From positions 3,596,001 to 3,660,000 of the forward strand of contig NZ_CP023688.1 in the NCBI RefSeq assembly GCF_008704655.1: a stretch of 64,000 nt of DNA, given 5' to 3'. Of this stretch, positions 7,534 to 16,194 are shown in pieces. Source of the DNA: Streptomyces rimosus (GTDB taxonomy: Bacteria > Actinomycetota > Actinomycetes > Streptomycetales > Streptomycetaceae). A program made the translations under genes and the position numbers. Position 1 is the first letter of the stretch. Every line of letters begins with the position of its first letter. A model generated the notes under the pieces. It ran no database searches. It saw only the letters and a list, made by a program, of their open reading frames with translations, and was not told where the DNA came from.

Positions 7534-8748
7534 TTAGAGGGTGGGGCCGAGGAGCCACGAGGCGATCTCGCGGATCGCGCCGCCGCCTCCGGGGGTGGAG
7601 GTGACGGCGCGCGCGGCGCCGCGTACGACGTCGTGGGCGCTCGCGACCGCCACGGGCCAGCCGACGAGGCCGAAGCACGGGAGGTCGTTGACGTCGTTGC
7701 CGACATAGAGCACGCGCTCGGGCGCGATGCCCTGTTCCTCGCACCACTGCTTGAGCGCGAGGTCCTTGCGGTCGATGCCGTGGAGTACGGGCAGGCGCAG
7801 TTTCCTGGCCCGTGCGGCGACGACCGGGTTCACTTCCGTGGACAGGATGAGCAGCTTCAGCTCCGCCTTGCGCAGGGCGGCGATGCCGAGGCCGTCGCCG
7901 CGGTGCACGGCGACCATCTCCCGTCCGTCGGAGTCGATGAGCACCCGGTCGTCGGTCTGGGTGCCGTCGAAGTCGAGGACGACCGCGTCGATGTCGTCGC
8001 GGGTCGGTAGCGCGCCGGGGTGCGCCGTGTCGAGCAGGGGCGCGAGGGCGCGGGCGCGCGCGAGGTCGTGCGGGTCGTCGATCTCCAGCACACGGGACGG
8101 GTCGGTGCGGACCAGTTCCGTACGGCCGAAGAAGCGGTGGCCCGCGGCGCGGAAGCCGGCCGCGTCCATGGCGTAGGCGGCGCCGGTCTCCAGGAAGTCC
8201 TGGGGGCGGTCCTGGCGGCGCGGGCGGAAGGAGGTGTCGTGGTTGACGCCGATGCCGCCGGGAGCGGGGTCCTCGACCGCGGCGTCCGCCCCTTCGCGCC
8301 ATACGAAGCCGTGGAACGGCGCCACCGTCAGCGCGCTGTCCGCCCCGGCTTCCACGACCGCGGCGGCCACCCCGTCGATGTCCTCGCGGACGAGGAAGGG
8401 GCTGGTGCACTGGACGAGGAGGACCGCGTCGACGGGCTTGCCGTGTTCGGCCTCGTACGTGTCCATGGCGTGCAGGACGGCGGCCTCGCTGGTGGCCGTG
8501 TCGCCCGCGATGGCGCCGGGGCGGCGGACCACGACGGCGCCCGCGCCGCGGGCCGCGGCGGCGATGCCCGTGTCATCGGTGGAGACCACGACGTCGGTGA
8601 CCAGCCGGGCCGCGCGGCATTCGCGGACCGCGCGGGCGATCAGCGGGACGCCCCCGACCGCGGCGAGGTTCTTGGCGGGTACGCCCTTGGAGCCGCCGCG
8701 CGCGGGGATGACGGCGACGACGGTGGGCGCGGCCGGTGGGGTCGGCAT
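7534..8748 (-). CDS. neuA: CMP-nonulosonic acid synthetase fused to a KdsC-like HAD phosphatase
   Basis: This is a bifunctional protein of 404 residues. Residues ~8-230 are a CMP-sialate cytidylyltransferase (PARGGSKGVPAKNL, then VVSTDD and QCTSPF). Residues ~245-400 are a KdsC-type HAD phosphatase: DFDGTQTDD holds both catalytic aspartates, with STE and GNDVNDL later. The same pairing occurs in vertebrate CMAS and in Kdn producers, where the phosphatase removes phosphate from a nonulosonate-9-phosphate before activation. The ATG at 8748 has an AAGGAG ribosome site. It belongs to the leftward unit with neuB and the transferase. Confidence 0.9.
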   Translation of the reverse strand: MPTPPAAPTVVAVIPARGGSKGVPAKNLAAVGGVPLIARAVRECRAARLVTDVVVSTDDTGIAAAARGAGAVVVRRPGAIAGDTATSEAAVLHAMDTYEAEHGKPVDAVLLVQCTSPFLVREDIDGVAAAVVEAGADSALTVAPFHGFVWREGADAAVEDPAPGGIGVNHDTSFRPRRQDRPQDFLETGAAYAMDAAGFRAAGHRFFGRTELVRTDPSRVLEIDDPHDLARARALAPLLDTAHPGALPTRDDIDAVVLDFDGTQTDDRVLIDSDGREMVAVHRGDGLGIAALRKAELKLLILSTEVNPVVAARARKLRLPVLHGIDRKDLALKQWCEEQGIAPERVLYVGNDVNDLPCFGLVGWPVAVASAHDVVRGAARAVTSTPGGGGAIREIASWLLGPTL

Positions 8749-8801
8749 GGCGGGCTCCTTCCGGGGGCCGTACGGGCTCCGGGGGCGGGCGGATGGGCTG
8801 C

Positions 8802-10127
8802 TCACAGCTGTCCCCAGCGGCGGATGGCGGGGGCGACGCGCTGGACGCCGTGGCGGTAGGCGCCGCGGGCGGCGTCGCGCACGGTGTCGCGGGCCAGCCG
8901 GCGCAGGCCGCCGGGTTCGGCGGTCTCGGCGGTCCGGCCGGGCAGCGGCGCGCCGTCGGGGTCCAGGCCGTAGCGGGCGAGGATGCCGGGGAGGTATCCG
9001 GGGGCGGTGCGGGGTGTGTAGTACGGGGTGAGGGGCGGCAGGTCGGTGGCGCGCAGAGCGGTCACGCGGGCGCGGGCGGCGTCGAAGGCGGTGGCGTATC
9101 GGGCGCCGGGAGCCACGCCCTGGCGGGCCAGCCAGTCCGGGTCGGGTCCGGGGCGGTGTCCGGCGTCCAGTTCGTCCCAGGAGGCGAGGCAGCCGGAGCC
9201 GAGGAAGTGGTGGTTGCCGAGGACTTCGCGGATGCCGAGGTCGGTGAGGACGGCGGTGGGGATGCCGCGGTGCAGGGACTCCAGGGCGGCGGTCGAGCTG
9301 ACGGTCACCAGGAGGTCGGTGCGGTCCAGGACCTCGCCCATGTTCCCGTACGCCAGGCGGCAGTTGGGGGGCAGGCCGCCGGGGAGGCGGGCGGCCAGCT
9401 TCTGGTACGGGAGTTCCTCGATGTGCGTGGTGTGTTCGCCGGGCTTGCTGCGCAGTTTGACCAGCACCTCGCGGTCGGGGTGCCGCCGGGCGTGCTCGGC
9501 CGCGCGGCGCAGCAGGTACGTACGGTCGTCGCGGCGGTCCGGTACCGAGGGCTGGGCGGCGAAGACGACCGTGTACGGGCGGTCGCCGAGGACCGGCTCG
9601 TACGGGGCGCCGCCCAGGAAGGGCAGGGCGCATTCGACGACGCTGCCGCCGTCGGCGCCGACGCCCTCGTACACCGCGCGGAACCGGTCCGCGTCGTGCC
9701 GGGAGTTGGCGAGGACCACGTCCGCGCCGTGCCGCAGCAGCAGGCCGTCGGCCAGCTTCTCGTAGACGACGCCGACGTAGCCGGTGACGACGACGGGCCG
9801 CCGGGCGGCGCCGCGCCAGGCGTGCGCCAGGCCGTGCAGCATCGCCTGGACGGCGCCGCCGACGCAGGCGAGGACGACCACGTCGTACCGCGCGGTGTCC
9901 TTCATCAGCTCCAGGAAGTCCGCGCCGCGGATCTCGCGCAGCGTCTCCGCACGGGCGCCGACCTCGTCGAGCTGGCGGACCGTGGGGGTGGCACGGCCGC
10001 GGAGCAGATATCCGTCCAGACGAATGTCCGATTGAATGCGGTACGCTGTCAAAGCGCCCCATTTCCAGCGGGTATCCGAATCCGCGAGCACCGCGATGCG
10101 CGGCTGGGAAGTGTTACGAGTGGGCAC
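8802..10127 (-). CDS. DUF6716-type putative glycosyltransferase
   Basis: This 441-residue cytosolic protein (IAVLADSDTRWKWGALTA at the N-terminus, VTVSSTAALESLHRG near residue 280) resembles the DUF6716 family found beside NeuA/NeuB genes in actinobacteria. The VSSTAALE segment sits like the donor-sugar pocket of GT-B transferases and of CMP-sialate-dependent polymerases. It is the first gene of the leftward nonulosonate unit, 53 bases before neuA, and diverges from the GT2 gene. GTG 10127 was chosen because the conserved block starts soon after. No clear ribosome site is present. The exact reaction is unknown. Confidence 0.7.
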   Translation of the reverse strand: MPTRNTSQPRIAVLADSDTRWKWGALTAYRIQSDIRLDGYLLRGRATPTVRQLDEVGARAETLREIRGADFLELMKDTARYDVVVLACVGGAVQAMLHGLAHAWRGAARRPVVVTGYVGVVYEKLADGLLLRHGADVVLANSRHDADRFRAVYEGVGADGGSVVECALPFLGGAPYEPVLGDRPYTVVFAAQPSVPDRRDDRTYLLRRAAEHARRHPDREVLVKLRSKPGEHTTHIEELPYQKLAARLPGGLPPNCRLAYGNMGEVLDRTDLLVTVSSTAALESLHRGIPTAVLTDLGIREVLGNHHFLGSGCLASWDELDAGHRPGPDPDWLARQGVAPGARYATAFDAARARVTALRATDLPPLTPYYTPRTAPGYLPGILARYGLDPDGAPLPGRTAETAEPGGLRRLARDTVRDAARGAYRHGVQRVAPAIRRWGQL

Positions 10128-10301
10128 GACGAAAACGCTAGGAAGGCGTTCCGTTCGGCGGGCCAACTGTGCCGCAACAACGGGTTAACAGCGCATCGCG
10201 GGACAGCGAACCAGCAGGCCGAATTGCCAGGTTAACCATCCCGCCATTCTTCGTTCACTCGCGGGTTCGCGTCCCGTCAAGACGAATGCCGGGACCGCGC
10301 C

Positions 10302-10307
10302 TAACGT
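10302..10307 (+). promoter_or_regulatory. possible -10 element of a leaderless promoter
   Basis: TAACGT matches the Streptomyces vegetative -10 consensus and lies 7 bases before the GTG start at 10315, so transcription would begin at or next to the start codon. No ribosome site precedes the gene, which fits a leaderless mRNA. The -35 region is not clear. Confidence 0.4.
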
Positions 10308-10314
10308 CACCCGG

Positions 10315-11292
10315 GTGGTTAAGCTCTCCGTCGTCGTGCCGTTCTACAACGTGCAGACATATGCGCCCGACACCCTGCGAAGCCTGGCGGCGAACGCCCG
10401 CGAGGACTTCGAATTCCTGCTCGTGGACGACTGCTCGCGGGACGAGACACCGCAGATCCTGGCGCGCGCCGAGGGCGAGCTGCCGGGGGCGCGGGTGCTG
10501 CGGCACGAGCAGAACGGCGGTCTGGCCACCGCCCGCAACACCGGCCTGGACGCGGCCGCCGGCGAGTATGTGACCTTCCTGGACGGTGACGACTGGCTGG
10601 CCCCCAGGTACTACGAACAACTCCTGGCCGTCATCGAGGAGTTGGACTGCGACTTCGTCCGCACGGACCATGTCCAGTGCACCGCGCGGACCCGTTCGGT
10701 GCACCGCGTCCCGTACGGCCGCCGCAACGTCGCGCTGGACCCGCGCGAGCTGATCCTGCCCGCCGACCGCTCCACCTCCGTCGACTACGCCTTCGCCTGG
10801 GCCGGCATCTACCACCGCCGGCTGCTGGACGACGGCCTGCTGCATTTCCGGCACGGCCTGCGTACGGCGGAGGACCGGCCGTGGATCTGGCGGCTGCACC
10901 GCGAGGCGCGGTCGATGGCGGTGACCGGACTGCTCGGCGTCTTCTACCGGCGCGGGGTGGCGTCCTCGCTCACGCAGATCGGTGACGTACGGCAGCTCGA
11001 TTTCATCCGGGCATTTGATCAGGTGATCGAGGAAACGGCGCGGGACCGGGACGCGCAGCGATTGCTGCCGAAAGCCGTACGTACATATTGCGCCATCATT
11101 TCCCACCATCTCGGCTCGATCGAACGATTCGAGCCGCCGGTGGCCCGAAAATTGCGCGCCTTGAGCGCGGCGGCGCTGAAAAGAATGCCGCAGGACATAC
11201 TGAAGGAAGCACTGGATTCGATGGACACGCAGCGCGCCTCCCGTCTGCGACGGCTGCGCCGCCGTCCGGTTCCGGCGGAGGTGGCCGCCTGA
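10315..11292 (+). CDS. family 2 glycosyltransferase
   Basis: This GT-A glycosyltransferase has 325 residues. The N-terminus VKLSVVVPFYNV, the nucleotide-binding LLVDDCSRD at ~40 and the metal-binding FLDGDDW (DxD) at ~90 are typical GT2. A CgtA/WcaA-like second half follows, and the C-terminus is basic. It starts at GTG 10315 without a ribosome site, possibly leaderless. Its stop overlaps the next gene's ATG by one base (TGATG), so it is co-translated with the polysialyltransferase-family gene. It probably adds a sugar to the nonulosonate-containing polymer; the donor is unknown. Confidence 0.9.
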   Translation: MVKLSVVVPFYNVQTYAPDTLRSLAANAREDFEFLLVDDCSRDETPQILARAEGELPGARVLRHEQNGGLATARNTGLDAAAGEYVTFLDGDDWLAPRYYEQLLAVIEELDCDFVRTDHVQCTARTRSVHRVPYGRRNVALDPRELILPADRSTSVDYAFAWAGIYHRRLLDDGLLHFRHGLRTAEDRPWIWRLHREARSMAVTGLLGVFYRRGVASSLTQIGDVRQLDFIRAFDQVIEETARDRDAQRLLPKAVRTYCAIISHHLGSIERFEPPVARKLRALSAAALKRMPQDILKEALDSMDTQRASRLRRLRRRPVPAEVAA

Positions 11293-12665
11293 TGGCCCCC
11301 CGTACCGACGCACCGGCGCGGCCGCGTACGCAGATCTTCCTGGCGTCCACCCTGTACGGTGCCGCCACGCTGGCCGCCGCGCTCGACACGGGCGCCTTCG
11401 CCCCAGCCGGCCGCCGGCTGCTGCTGGTCAGCAACAACGCCGCGACCCCGGAGACCGCGACGCCGGTGGACCGGATGCCCGGCTTCGAGCGGCTGCGCGG
11501 CCGCTTCGACCGGGTGCTGTCGTGGAACGAGACGATCAGCCCGTTCCACCCCGGCGGCTGGTCCCCGCGCCAGGACGACGTGCCGCTGTGGGAGCGCCAT
11601 CTGCGGCTGCTGTGGGACCTGGGCGAGGACGAGATCGAGCTGATCGTGGAGTCCATCCAGGTCAGCCCGGCGCTCGCGCTGGCCCAGCTCTTCCCGGGCG
11701 CGCCGGTCGACGTGTACGCGGACGGCCTGATGAGCTACGGGCCGACCCGCAGCAAGCTGGACCCGCTGGTCGGCACCCGGGTCCGCCGCCTGCTGCACCT
11801 GGACCTCGTGCCGGGCCTGAAGCCGCTGCTGCTCACGGAGTTCGGGGTGGGCTCGGAGACCGTGCCGACCGAGGCGTTCCGCGCGGTGCTCGCCGATCTG
11901 GCCGCGGACTTCGACGACCCGGCGCTGCGCGCCGTACCGGAGGGCGCGGCGCTGCTCCTCGGCCAGTACCTTTCCGCGCTGAACATCCTCACCCCCGAGG
12001 AAGAGGAGGAGCTGCACGCCCGCATGCTGCGCGGCGCGGTACGGCGCGGGCACCGCCGGGTGGTGTTCAAGCCGCACCCGTCCGCGCCGGCCCGCTGGTC
12101 CCGCGCGCTGGAGCGGGAGGCGGAGAAGCTCGGCGCCGAGCTGACCGTGCTGGACACGCCGGTCCTCGCCGAAGTGCTCTACCAGCGCAAGCGGCCCGCG
12201 CTCGTGGTCGGCTGCTTCTCGACCGCGCTGCTCACGGCGTCCGCGTTCTACGACCTGCCGACCGCCCGCGTGGGCACGGACCTGCTGCTGGAGCGCCTGA
12301 CCCCGTACCAGAACAGCAATCGTGTGCCGGTCACCCTGGTCGACGCGCTGGTGCCCGACCTGGCGGACGAGCCGGGCGCCAAGCCGGCACCGACCCACCT
12401 CAACGGGCTGGTCGGCGCGGTGGGTTACGCGATGCAGAACCAGATCTACCCGGAGCTGCGCCCGGTCGCCGAGCGCTATCTCGCCGCCCATCTGAACGAG
12501 CGCACCTGGCGCTACTTCAAGCGCCGCCGGCTGACCGCGCTCGCCCTGCCCGGCGCGATCCCCGCCCAGCTGTCGTTCATCCCGCGCAACGCGGCCGTCC
12601 GCAGGGTCGCGCGGCGCGCGCGGGCGATGCAGCGGCGCCTGAAGAAGCGGGCCGCGTTCGGATGA
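11292..12665 (+). CDS. alpha-2,8-polysialyltransferase family protein
   Basis: This 457-residue protein resembles the polysialyltransferase (polyST) family, enzymes that polymerise CMP-activated sialic acids. It begins QIFLASTLYGAATLAAAL. Later blocks include LLLGQYLS near 225, VVFKPHPSAP near 260 (the H-P motif of sialyltransferases), and GCFSTALLTA near 305. The basic C-terminal ~50 residues may hold it at the membrane. It overlaps both neighbours (TGATG upstream, ATGA downstream), so the three rightward genes form one unit. Activity on sialic acid rather than Kdn is not decidable from sequence. Confidence 0.85.
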   Translation: MAPRTDAPARPRTQIFLASTLYGAATLAAALDTGAFAPAGRRLLLVSNNAATPETATPVDRMPGFERLRGRFDRVLSWNETISPFHPGGWSPRQDDVPLWERHLRLLWDLGEDEIELIVESIQVSPALALAQLFPGAPVDVYADGLMSYGPTRSKLDPLVGTRVRRLLHLDLVPGLKPLLLTEFGVGSETVPTEAFRAVLADLAADFDDPALRAVPEGAALLLGQYLSALNILTPEEEEELHARMLRGAVRRGHRRVVFKPHPSAPARWSRALEREAEKLGAELTVLDTPVLAEVLYQRKRPALVVGCFSTALLTASAFYDLPTARVGTDLLLERLTPYQNSNRVPVTLVDALVPDLADEPGAKPAPTHLNGLVGAVGYAMQNQIYPELRPVAERYLAAHLNERTWRYFKRRRLTALALPGAIPAQLSFIPRNAAVRRVARRARAMQRRLKKRAAFG

Positions 12666-13858
12666 CCGCGCAGCTTCCGGCGGAGGCGCCGCCGCCCGCG
12701 GCGCTGCCGGGACCGTCCGTACCGGCCCTGGCCACCCGCCCCGTGGCCGCTGCTCGGAACGGAGCGGCGCCCCCGCCCGGCAAGAAGCCCCGCGGCGCGC
12801 CGCGCCTGCGTGCCCTGGACGGCCTGCGTCTGATCGCCGCCCTGATGGTCGCCGCGTACCACCTCGGCGGCCGGAACGGCGAGATAGCGCAGGCGTGGGG
12901 CAGCTCGCCCGCGCGCCAGTTCCCGTCCCTGCACGGCGTGTTCGCGTACGGCTGCCTCGGCGTGCAGATCTTCTTCGTCATCAGCGGCTTCGTCATCTGC
13001 ATGAGCGGCTGGGGGCGGTCGCTGCGCGCCTTCATCGCGTCCCGGATCTCGCGGCTGTATCCGGCGTACTGGGTGGCGGTCCTGCTGGTCACGGCGGTGT
13101 TCGCGCTGCCGTGGGTGGCGTTCGAGGCGCTGGGCCCGAGCGATGTGCTGACCAACCTGACGATGCTCCAGCAGCCGCTGGGCGCCAAGCGGGTGCTGGG
13201 CGTGTGCTGGACGCTGTGGGCCGAGATGCGGTTCTACGCGCTGTTCGCGCTGTGCGTCATCCTGCCGGGCGCCACCCGCCGCCGGGTGGTGCTGTTCTGC
13301 GCGGGCTGGACGCTGGCGGCTGCGGTGGCGCAGGCCACGCACGTACCGGCGCTGGACATCGTCCTGATGCCGCAGTACGCGCCGTTCTTCATCGGCGGCA
13401 TCGGCTGCTACCTGCTGCACCGCTACGGCGGGCGGGACCCGGTGGCGTGGGCGGTGGTGGGCGTCAGCTGGCTCATCGGCCAGCACTTCGCGGTGGCCGG
13501 GCTGTGGCACCCGCCGTCCGCGAACGCCTTCTCCCACCGCTCGGCGGTGGTCATCATCGCGGTCGTCACGCTGGGCTTCGCACTGGTGCTGGCCATCGCG
13601 CTGGGCCGGATGCAGTGGGCGAACTGGCGTTGGCTGACCGTGGCCGGGGCGCTGACGTACCCGTTCTACCTCGTGCACGAGCACCTGGGGTGGGTGGTCG
13701 TGCACGGCCTGCACGGTGGCCTGCGGCTGCCGTCGTACGTGACGCTCGTCCTGACGGTGGCGCTGATGCTGGCGCTGGCCTGGGTGCTGCACCGCTGGGT
13801 GGAGCGCCCGCTCACTCCCGTACTGAAGCAGGCGATCGATCCGCGTCCGCGGCGCTGA
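12662..13858 (+). CDS. acyltransferase 3 family membrane O-acyltransferase
   Basis: This integral membrane acyltransferase (OafA/acyltransferase_3), 398 residues, has about ten hydrophobic segments. The family opening (RLRALDGLRLIAALMVAAYH) contains the R/H pair near residues 40-63; GVQIFFVISGFVI and SRISRLYPAYW follow. Such proteins O-acetylate cell-surface glycans. The ATG at 12662 overlaps the previous stop (ATGA), and it ends the rightward unit, so the likely substrate is the nonulosonate-containing polymer. The first ~35 residues are Pro/Ala-rich and probably cytosolic. Confidence 0.88.
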   Translation: MTAQLPAEAPPPAALPGPSVPALATRPVAAARNGAAPPPGKKPRGAPRLRALDGLRLIAALMVAAYHLGGRNGEIAQAWGSSPARQFPSLHGVFAYGCLGVQIFFVISGFVICMSGWGRSLRAFIASRISRLYPAYWVAVLLVTAVFALPWVAFEALGPSDVLTNLTMLQQPLGAKRVLGVCWTLWAEMRFYALFALCVILPGATRRRVVLFCAGWTLAAAVAQATHVPALDIVLMPQYAPFFIGGIGCYLLHRYGGRDPVAWAVVGVSWLIGQHFAVAGLWHPPSANAFSHRSAVVIIAVVTLGFALVLAIALGRMQWANWRWLTVAGALTYPFYLVHEHLGWVVVHGLHGGLRLPSYVTLVLTVALMLALAWVLHRWVERPLTPVLKQAIDPRPRR

Positions 13859-13862
13859 GTCC

Positions 13863-13894
13863 GGGCGCCCAGGGGCGGCCCGCCCCGGGCACCC
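13863..13894. terminator. bidirectional hairpin terminator
   Basis: GGGCGCCC-A-GGGGCG (13863-13877) pairs with CGCCCC-GGGCACCC (13881-13894) around GCC, 14 pairs with one wobble and one bulge. It fills the 38-base gap between the convergent acyltransferase and TetR genes. No U-tract, as is common in Streptomyces. Confidence 0.65.
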
Positions 13895-13896
13895 GG

Positions 13897-14559
13897 TTAC
13901 TCGCCGTGCAGCAGCGTGGCCTCGATCCCCGCGATGACGGCCCGCAGGCCGTCCTCGAACCCGCGGGCGGTGTCCCCGAAGAACTCCTCACCGGCCACCA
14001 CCGTGAGCGGGAAGTCGGCGCCGTAGCGCCGCTCCCGGTCGTCCAGGTCGTAGGTGGGGTCGCGCAACGGTTCCCCGGGCACCGGGAAGACGGACTGTTC
14101 CTCGACCACGTAGCCGATCGTGTACGTATAGACGGTGAACCAGGCGCGCGCGGCCCGGTGTGGCCGGAATCCGGCGGCTGTCAGCGCGCCGATGGAGATC
14201 TCCATCGGCTGCATCGACGCGGAGTGGTTCATCCGGGTGCCGCCGAAGACCTTGCCGCCGTCGCGGTAGGCGAGCAGCGTGCGCCGTATGGCCCGGCAGG
14301 ACGCGGTGAGCAGCGCCTTCCAGTCGCCGCCTCCGTAGCCCGGCCCCGCCGCGACCAAGGGCGCGGTCATCCGCTCGTACAGCTCGGTGGCCATCTCGTC
14401 GAGCAGTTCCTGCTTGTTCTTGAAGTGCCAGTAGAGGGCGGGCGCCTGGACGTTCAGCTCCTTGGCGATACGGCGCAGGGTGAGCCCTTCGAGGCCGACC
14501 TCGTTCAGCAGGCCCAGGGCGGTCTCCGCCACCAGTTTTCGGTCGAGTTTCGTAGCCAC
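13897..14559 (-). CDS. TetR family regulator with TetR_C tetracycline-repressor-type C-terminus
   Basis: This 220-residue repressor has an N-terminal HTH (residues ~10-55: LNEVGLEGLTLRRIAKEL, ALYWHFKNKQELLDEMA) and a C-terminal half like the TetR_C_1 group. The GTG start at 14559 has no strong ribosome site. It is divergent from a flavin monooxygenase, and the 38-base gap plus the first codons of the monooxygenase hold two identical-type palindromes, so it most likely represses both itself and the monooxygenase. TetR_C_1 regulators usually answer polycyclic small molecules. Confidence 0.9.
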   Translation of the reverse strand: MATKLDRKLVAETALGLLNEVGLEGLTLRRIAKELNVQAPALYWHFKNKQELLDEMATELYERMTAPLVAAGPGYGGGDWKALLTASCRAIRRTLLAYRDGGKVFGGTRMNHSASMQPMEISIGALTAAGFRPHRAARAWFTVYTYTIGYVVEEQSVFPVPGEPLRDPTYDLDDRERRYGADFPLTVVAGEEFFGDTARGFEDGLRAVIAGIEATLLHGE

Positions 14560-14568
14560 GTTGACAAT

Positions 14569-14617
14569 TTAACACCGTTAAGCGCACCCTCGGAAGCATG
14601 GAACTTAACAACGTTAA
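14569..14617. promoter_or_regulatory. twin TTAAC-N3-GTTAA operators
   Basis: TTAACACCGTTAA (14569-14581) and TTAACAACGTTAA (14605-14617) share palindromic arms with a 3-base centre and are 36 bases apart, centre to centre. They lie between the divergent TetR and monooxygenase genes; the second overlaps the first possible monooxygenase start. Their AT-rich arms stand out from the GC-rich surroundings. Confidence 0.8.
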
Positions 14618-16151
14618 GGACGCGGTCATGGCTCCCGCCGGCACCCTGCCCGAGCACGTCGACGTACTGATCTCCGGCGCCGGCCCCACCGGCCTGGCCC
14701 TCGCCCTCGACCTCTCCCGGCGCGGCGTGCGCGCCCTCGTGCTGGAGCGCCAGGACCGGCTGTCGCCCGGCACCCGCGGCAGCGGCATCCAGCCCCGTAC
14801 GCAGGAGGTGTACGAGGACTTCGGGGTGCTCGACGCGATCCGGGCCAGCAGCGCCCGGTACCCGAAGATCGGGTCCTGGGAAGACGGCCGCATGATCAAC
14901 GAGTACGTGTTCGTGGAATCCGTCGAACCGACCCCGTCCACCCCGTACGGCGCCATGATGATGGTCCCGCAGTGGCGGAACCTGGAGATCCAGTACGCGC
15001 GGCTGACCGAGCTGGGCGGCACGGTGGCGTTCGGTGCCGCGCTGGAGTCGTTCACGCAGGACGCGGACGGCGTCGCGGCCCGGGTCGTCCGCGCCGACGG
15101 CAGCGCCCGTACGGTACGCGCCGCCTACTTGGTCGCGGCGGACGGCGGGCGCAGCACGGTGCGCAAGGCGCTCGGCGTCACCATGACCGGGGAGAGCGTC
15201 ACCCCGAACCCGATGCTCCTCGCCGACATCCGGCTGGACGGGCTGGACCAGCGGCACTGGCACATGTGGGAATCCTTCAACGCCACCGACTTCGTCGCGC
15301 TGCTCCCGGTGCCGCTGCGCGACTACTTCTCGCTCATCGCGGGCTTCGCGGACCCCGCCGCCGAGCCGGACACCGCGCCCGACGCCGTGCGCGAGCTCGT
15401 CGCGGAGCGCACCCACCTCACCCTGGACCAGGTGGGCGAGGTGCTGTGGTCCTCCACCTTCCGCCCGAACGCCGCGCGGGCCGACCGGTTCCGCGTGGGC
15501 CGGGTCTTCCTCGCGGGCGACGCGGCGCACGTGCACTCCCCCGCGGGCGGCCAGGGCCTGAACACCAGCGTCCAGGACGCCTACAACCTCGGCTGGAAGC
15601 TGGGCCAGGTCCTGCGGCACGGTGCCCCGGAGTCGCTGCTCGACACCTACGAGGCCGAGCGCCTGCCGGTCGCCGCGGGCATTCTCGACCTCAGCACCCG
15701 GCTGCACCGTACCGGCGACATGCGGCGCGGCAAGGAACTGCACCAGATAGACGTCGGGTACGCGGACGGGCCGCTCGCCTCCGAACGGCGCACCGGCCTC
15801 GCCGACGGCGCGCTCCGCGCCGGCAACCGGGCGCCCGACGCGCCCTGCACCACCCCGGACGGCACCCCGCGCCGCCTCTTCGAGGTCTTCCAGGGCCCGC
15901 ACTTCACCCTGCTGGCCGTCGGCGACGTCGAACTCCCGGCGCTGGATGGCGAGATGATCCGTACGTGCCGTGTCGGCGGGACGGCCCCCGACCTGCTCGA
16001 CGCCGAGGGGCACGCCCGGCACGCTTATGGCGAGGGCCTGTTCCTGATCCGTCCGGACGGCTACGTGGCGTACGCCGCCGACGACGCCTCCGGCCTGTCG
16101 GACGAACTCGCCCGGTACGGCGGGGCCTTGACCGCGCCGTCCGTCCGGTGA
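14598..16151 (+). CDS. FAD-dependent aromatic monooxygenase (PheA/TfdB class)
   Basis: This is a class A flavoprotein hydroxylase using NAD(P)H and O2 on aromatic or antibiotic-like substrates. The FAD dinucleotide motif (LISGAGPTGLALAL) is at ~20-35, the DG motif (VAADGGRSTVRKALG) near 175, and the second FAD motif (FLAGDAAHVHSPAGGQGLN) near 305. A thioredoxin-like C-terminal domain (~390-517) follows, as in Rox and MhpA. ATG 14598 gives 517 residues, but an operator lies on its first codons; ATG 14628 (MAPAG) would clear it and may be the true start. Paired with a TetR_C_1 repressor, it may inactivate an aromatic toxin. Confidence 0.92.
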   Translation: MELNNVKDAVMAPAGTLPEHVDVLISGAGPTGLALALDLSRRGVRALVLERQDRLSPGTRGSGIQPRTQEVYEDFGVLDAIRASSARYPKIGSWEDGRMINEYVFVESVEPTPSTPYGAMMMVPQWRNLEIQYARLTELGGTVAFGAALESFTQDADGVAARVVRADGSARTVRAAYLVAADGGRSTVRKALGVTMTGESVTPNPMLLADIRLDGLDQRHWHMWESFNATDFVALLPVPLRDYFSLIAGFADPAAEPDTAPDAVRELVAERTHLTLDQVGEVLWSSTFRPNAARADRFRVGRVFLAGDAAHVHSPAGGQGLNTSVQDAYNLGWKLGQVLRHGAPESLLDTYEAERLPVAAGILDLSTRLHRTGDMRRGKELHQIDVGYADGPLASERRTGLADGALRAGNRAPDAPCTTPDGTPRRLFEVFQGPHFTLLAVGDVELPALDGEMIRTCRVGGTAPDLLDAEGHARHAYGEGLFLIRPDGYVAYAADDASGLSDELARYGGALTAPSVR

Positions 16152-16194
16152 CCGGGACGGGGCCGCCCCGGTCGGCGGCTGGTATTACTGGTGC

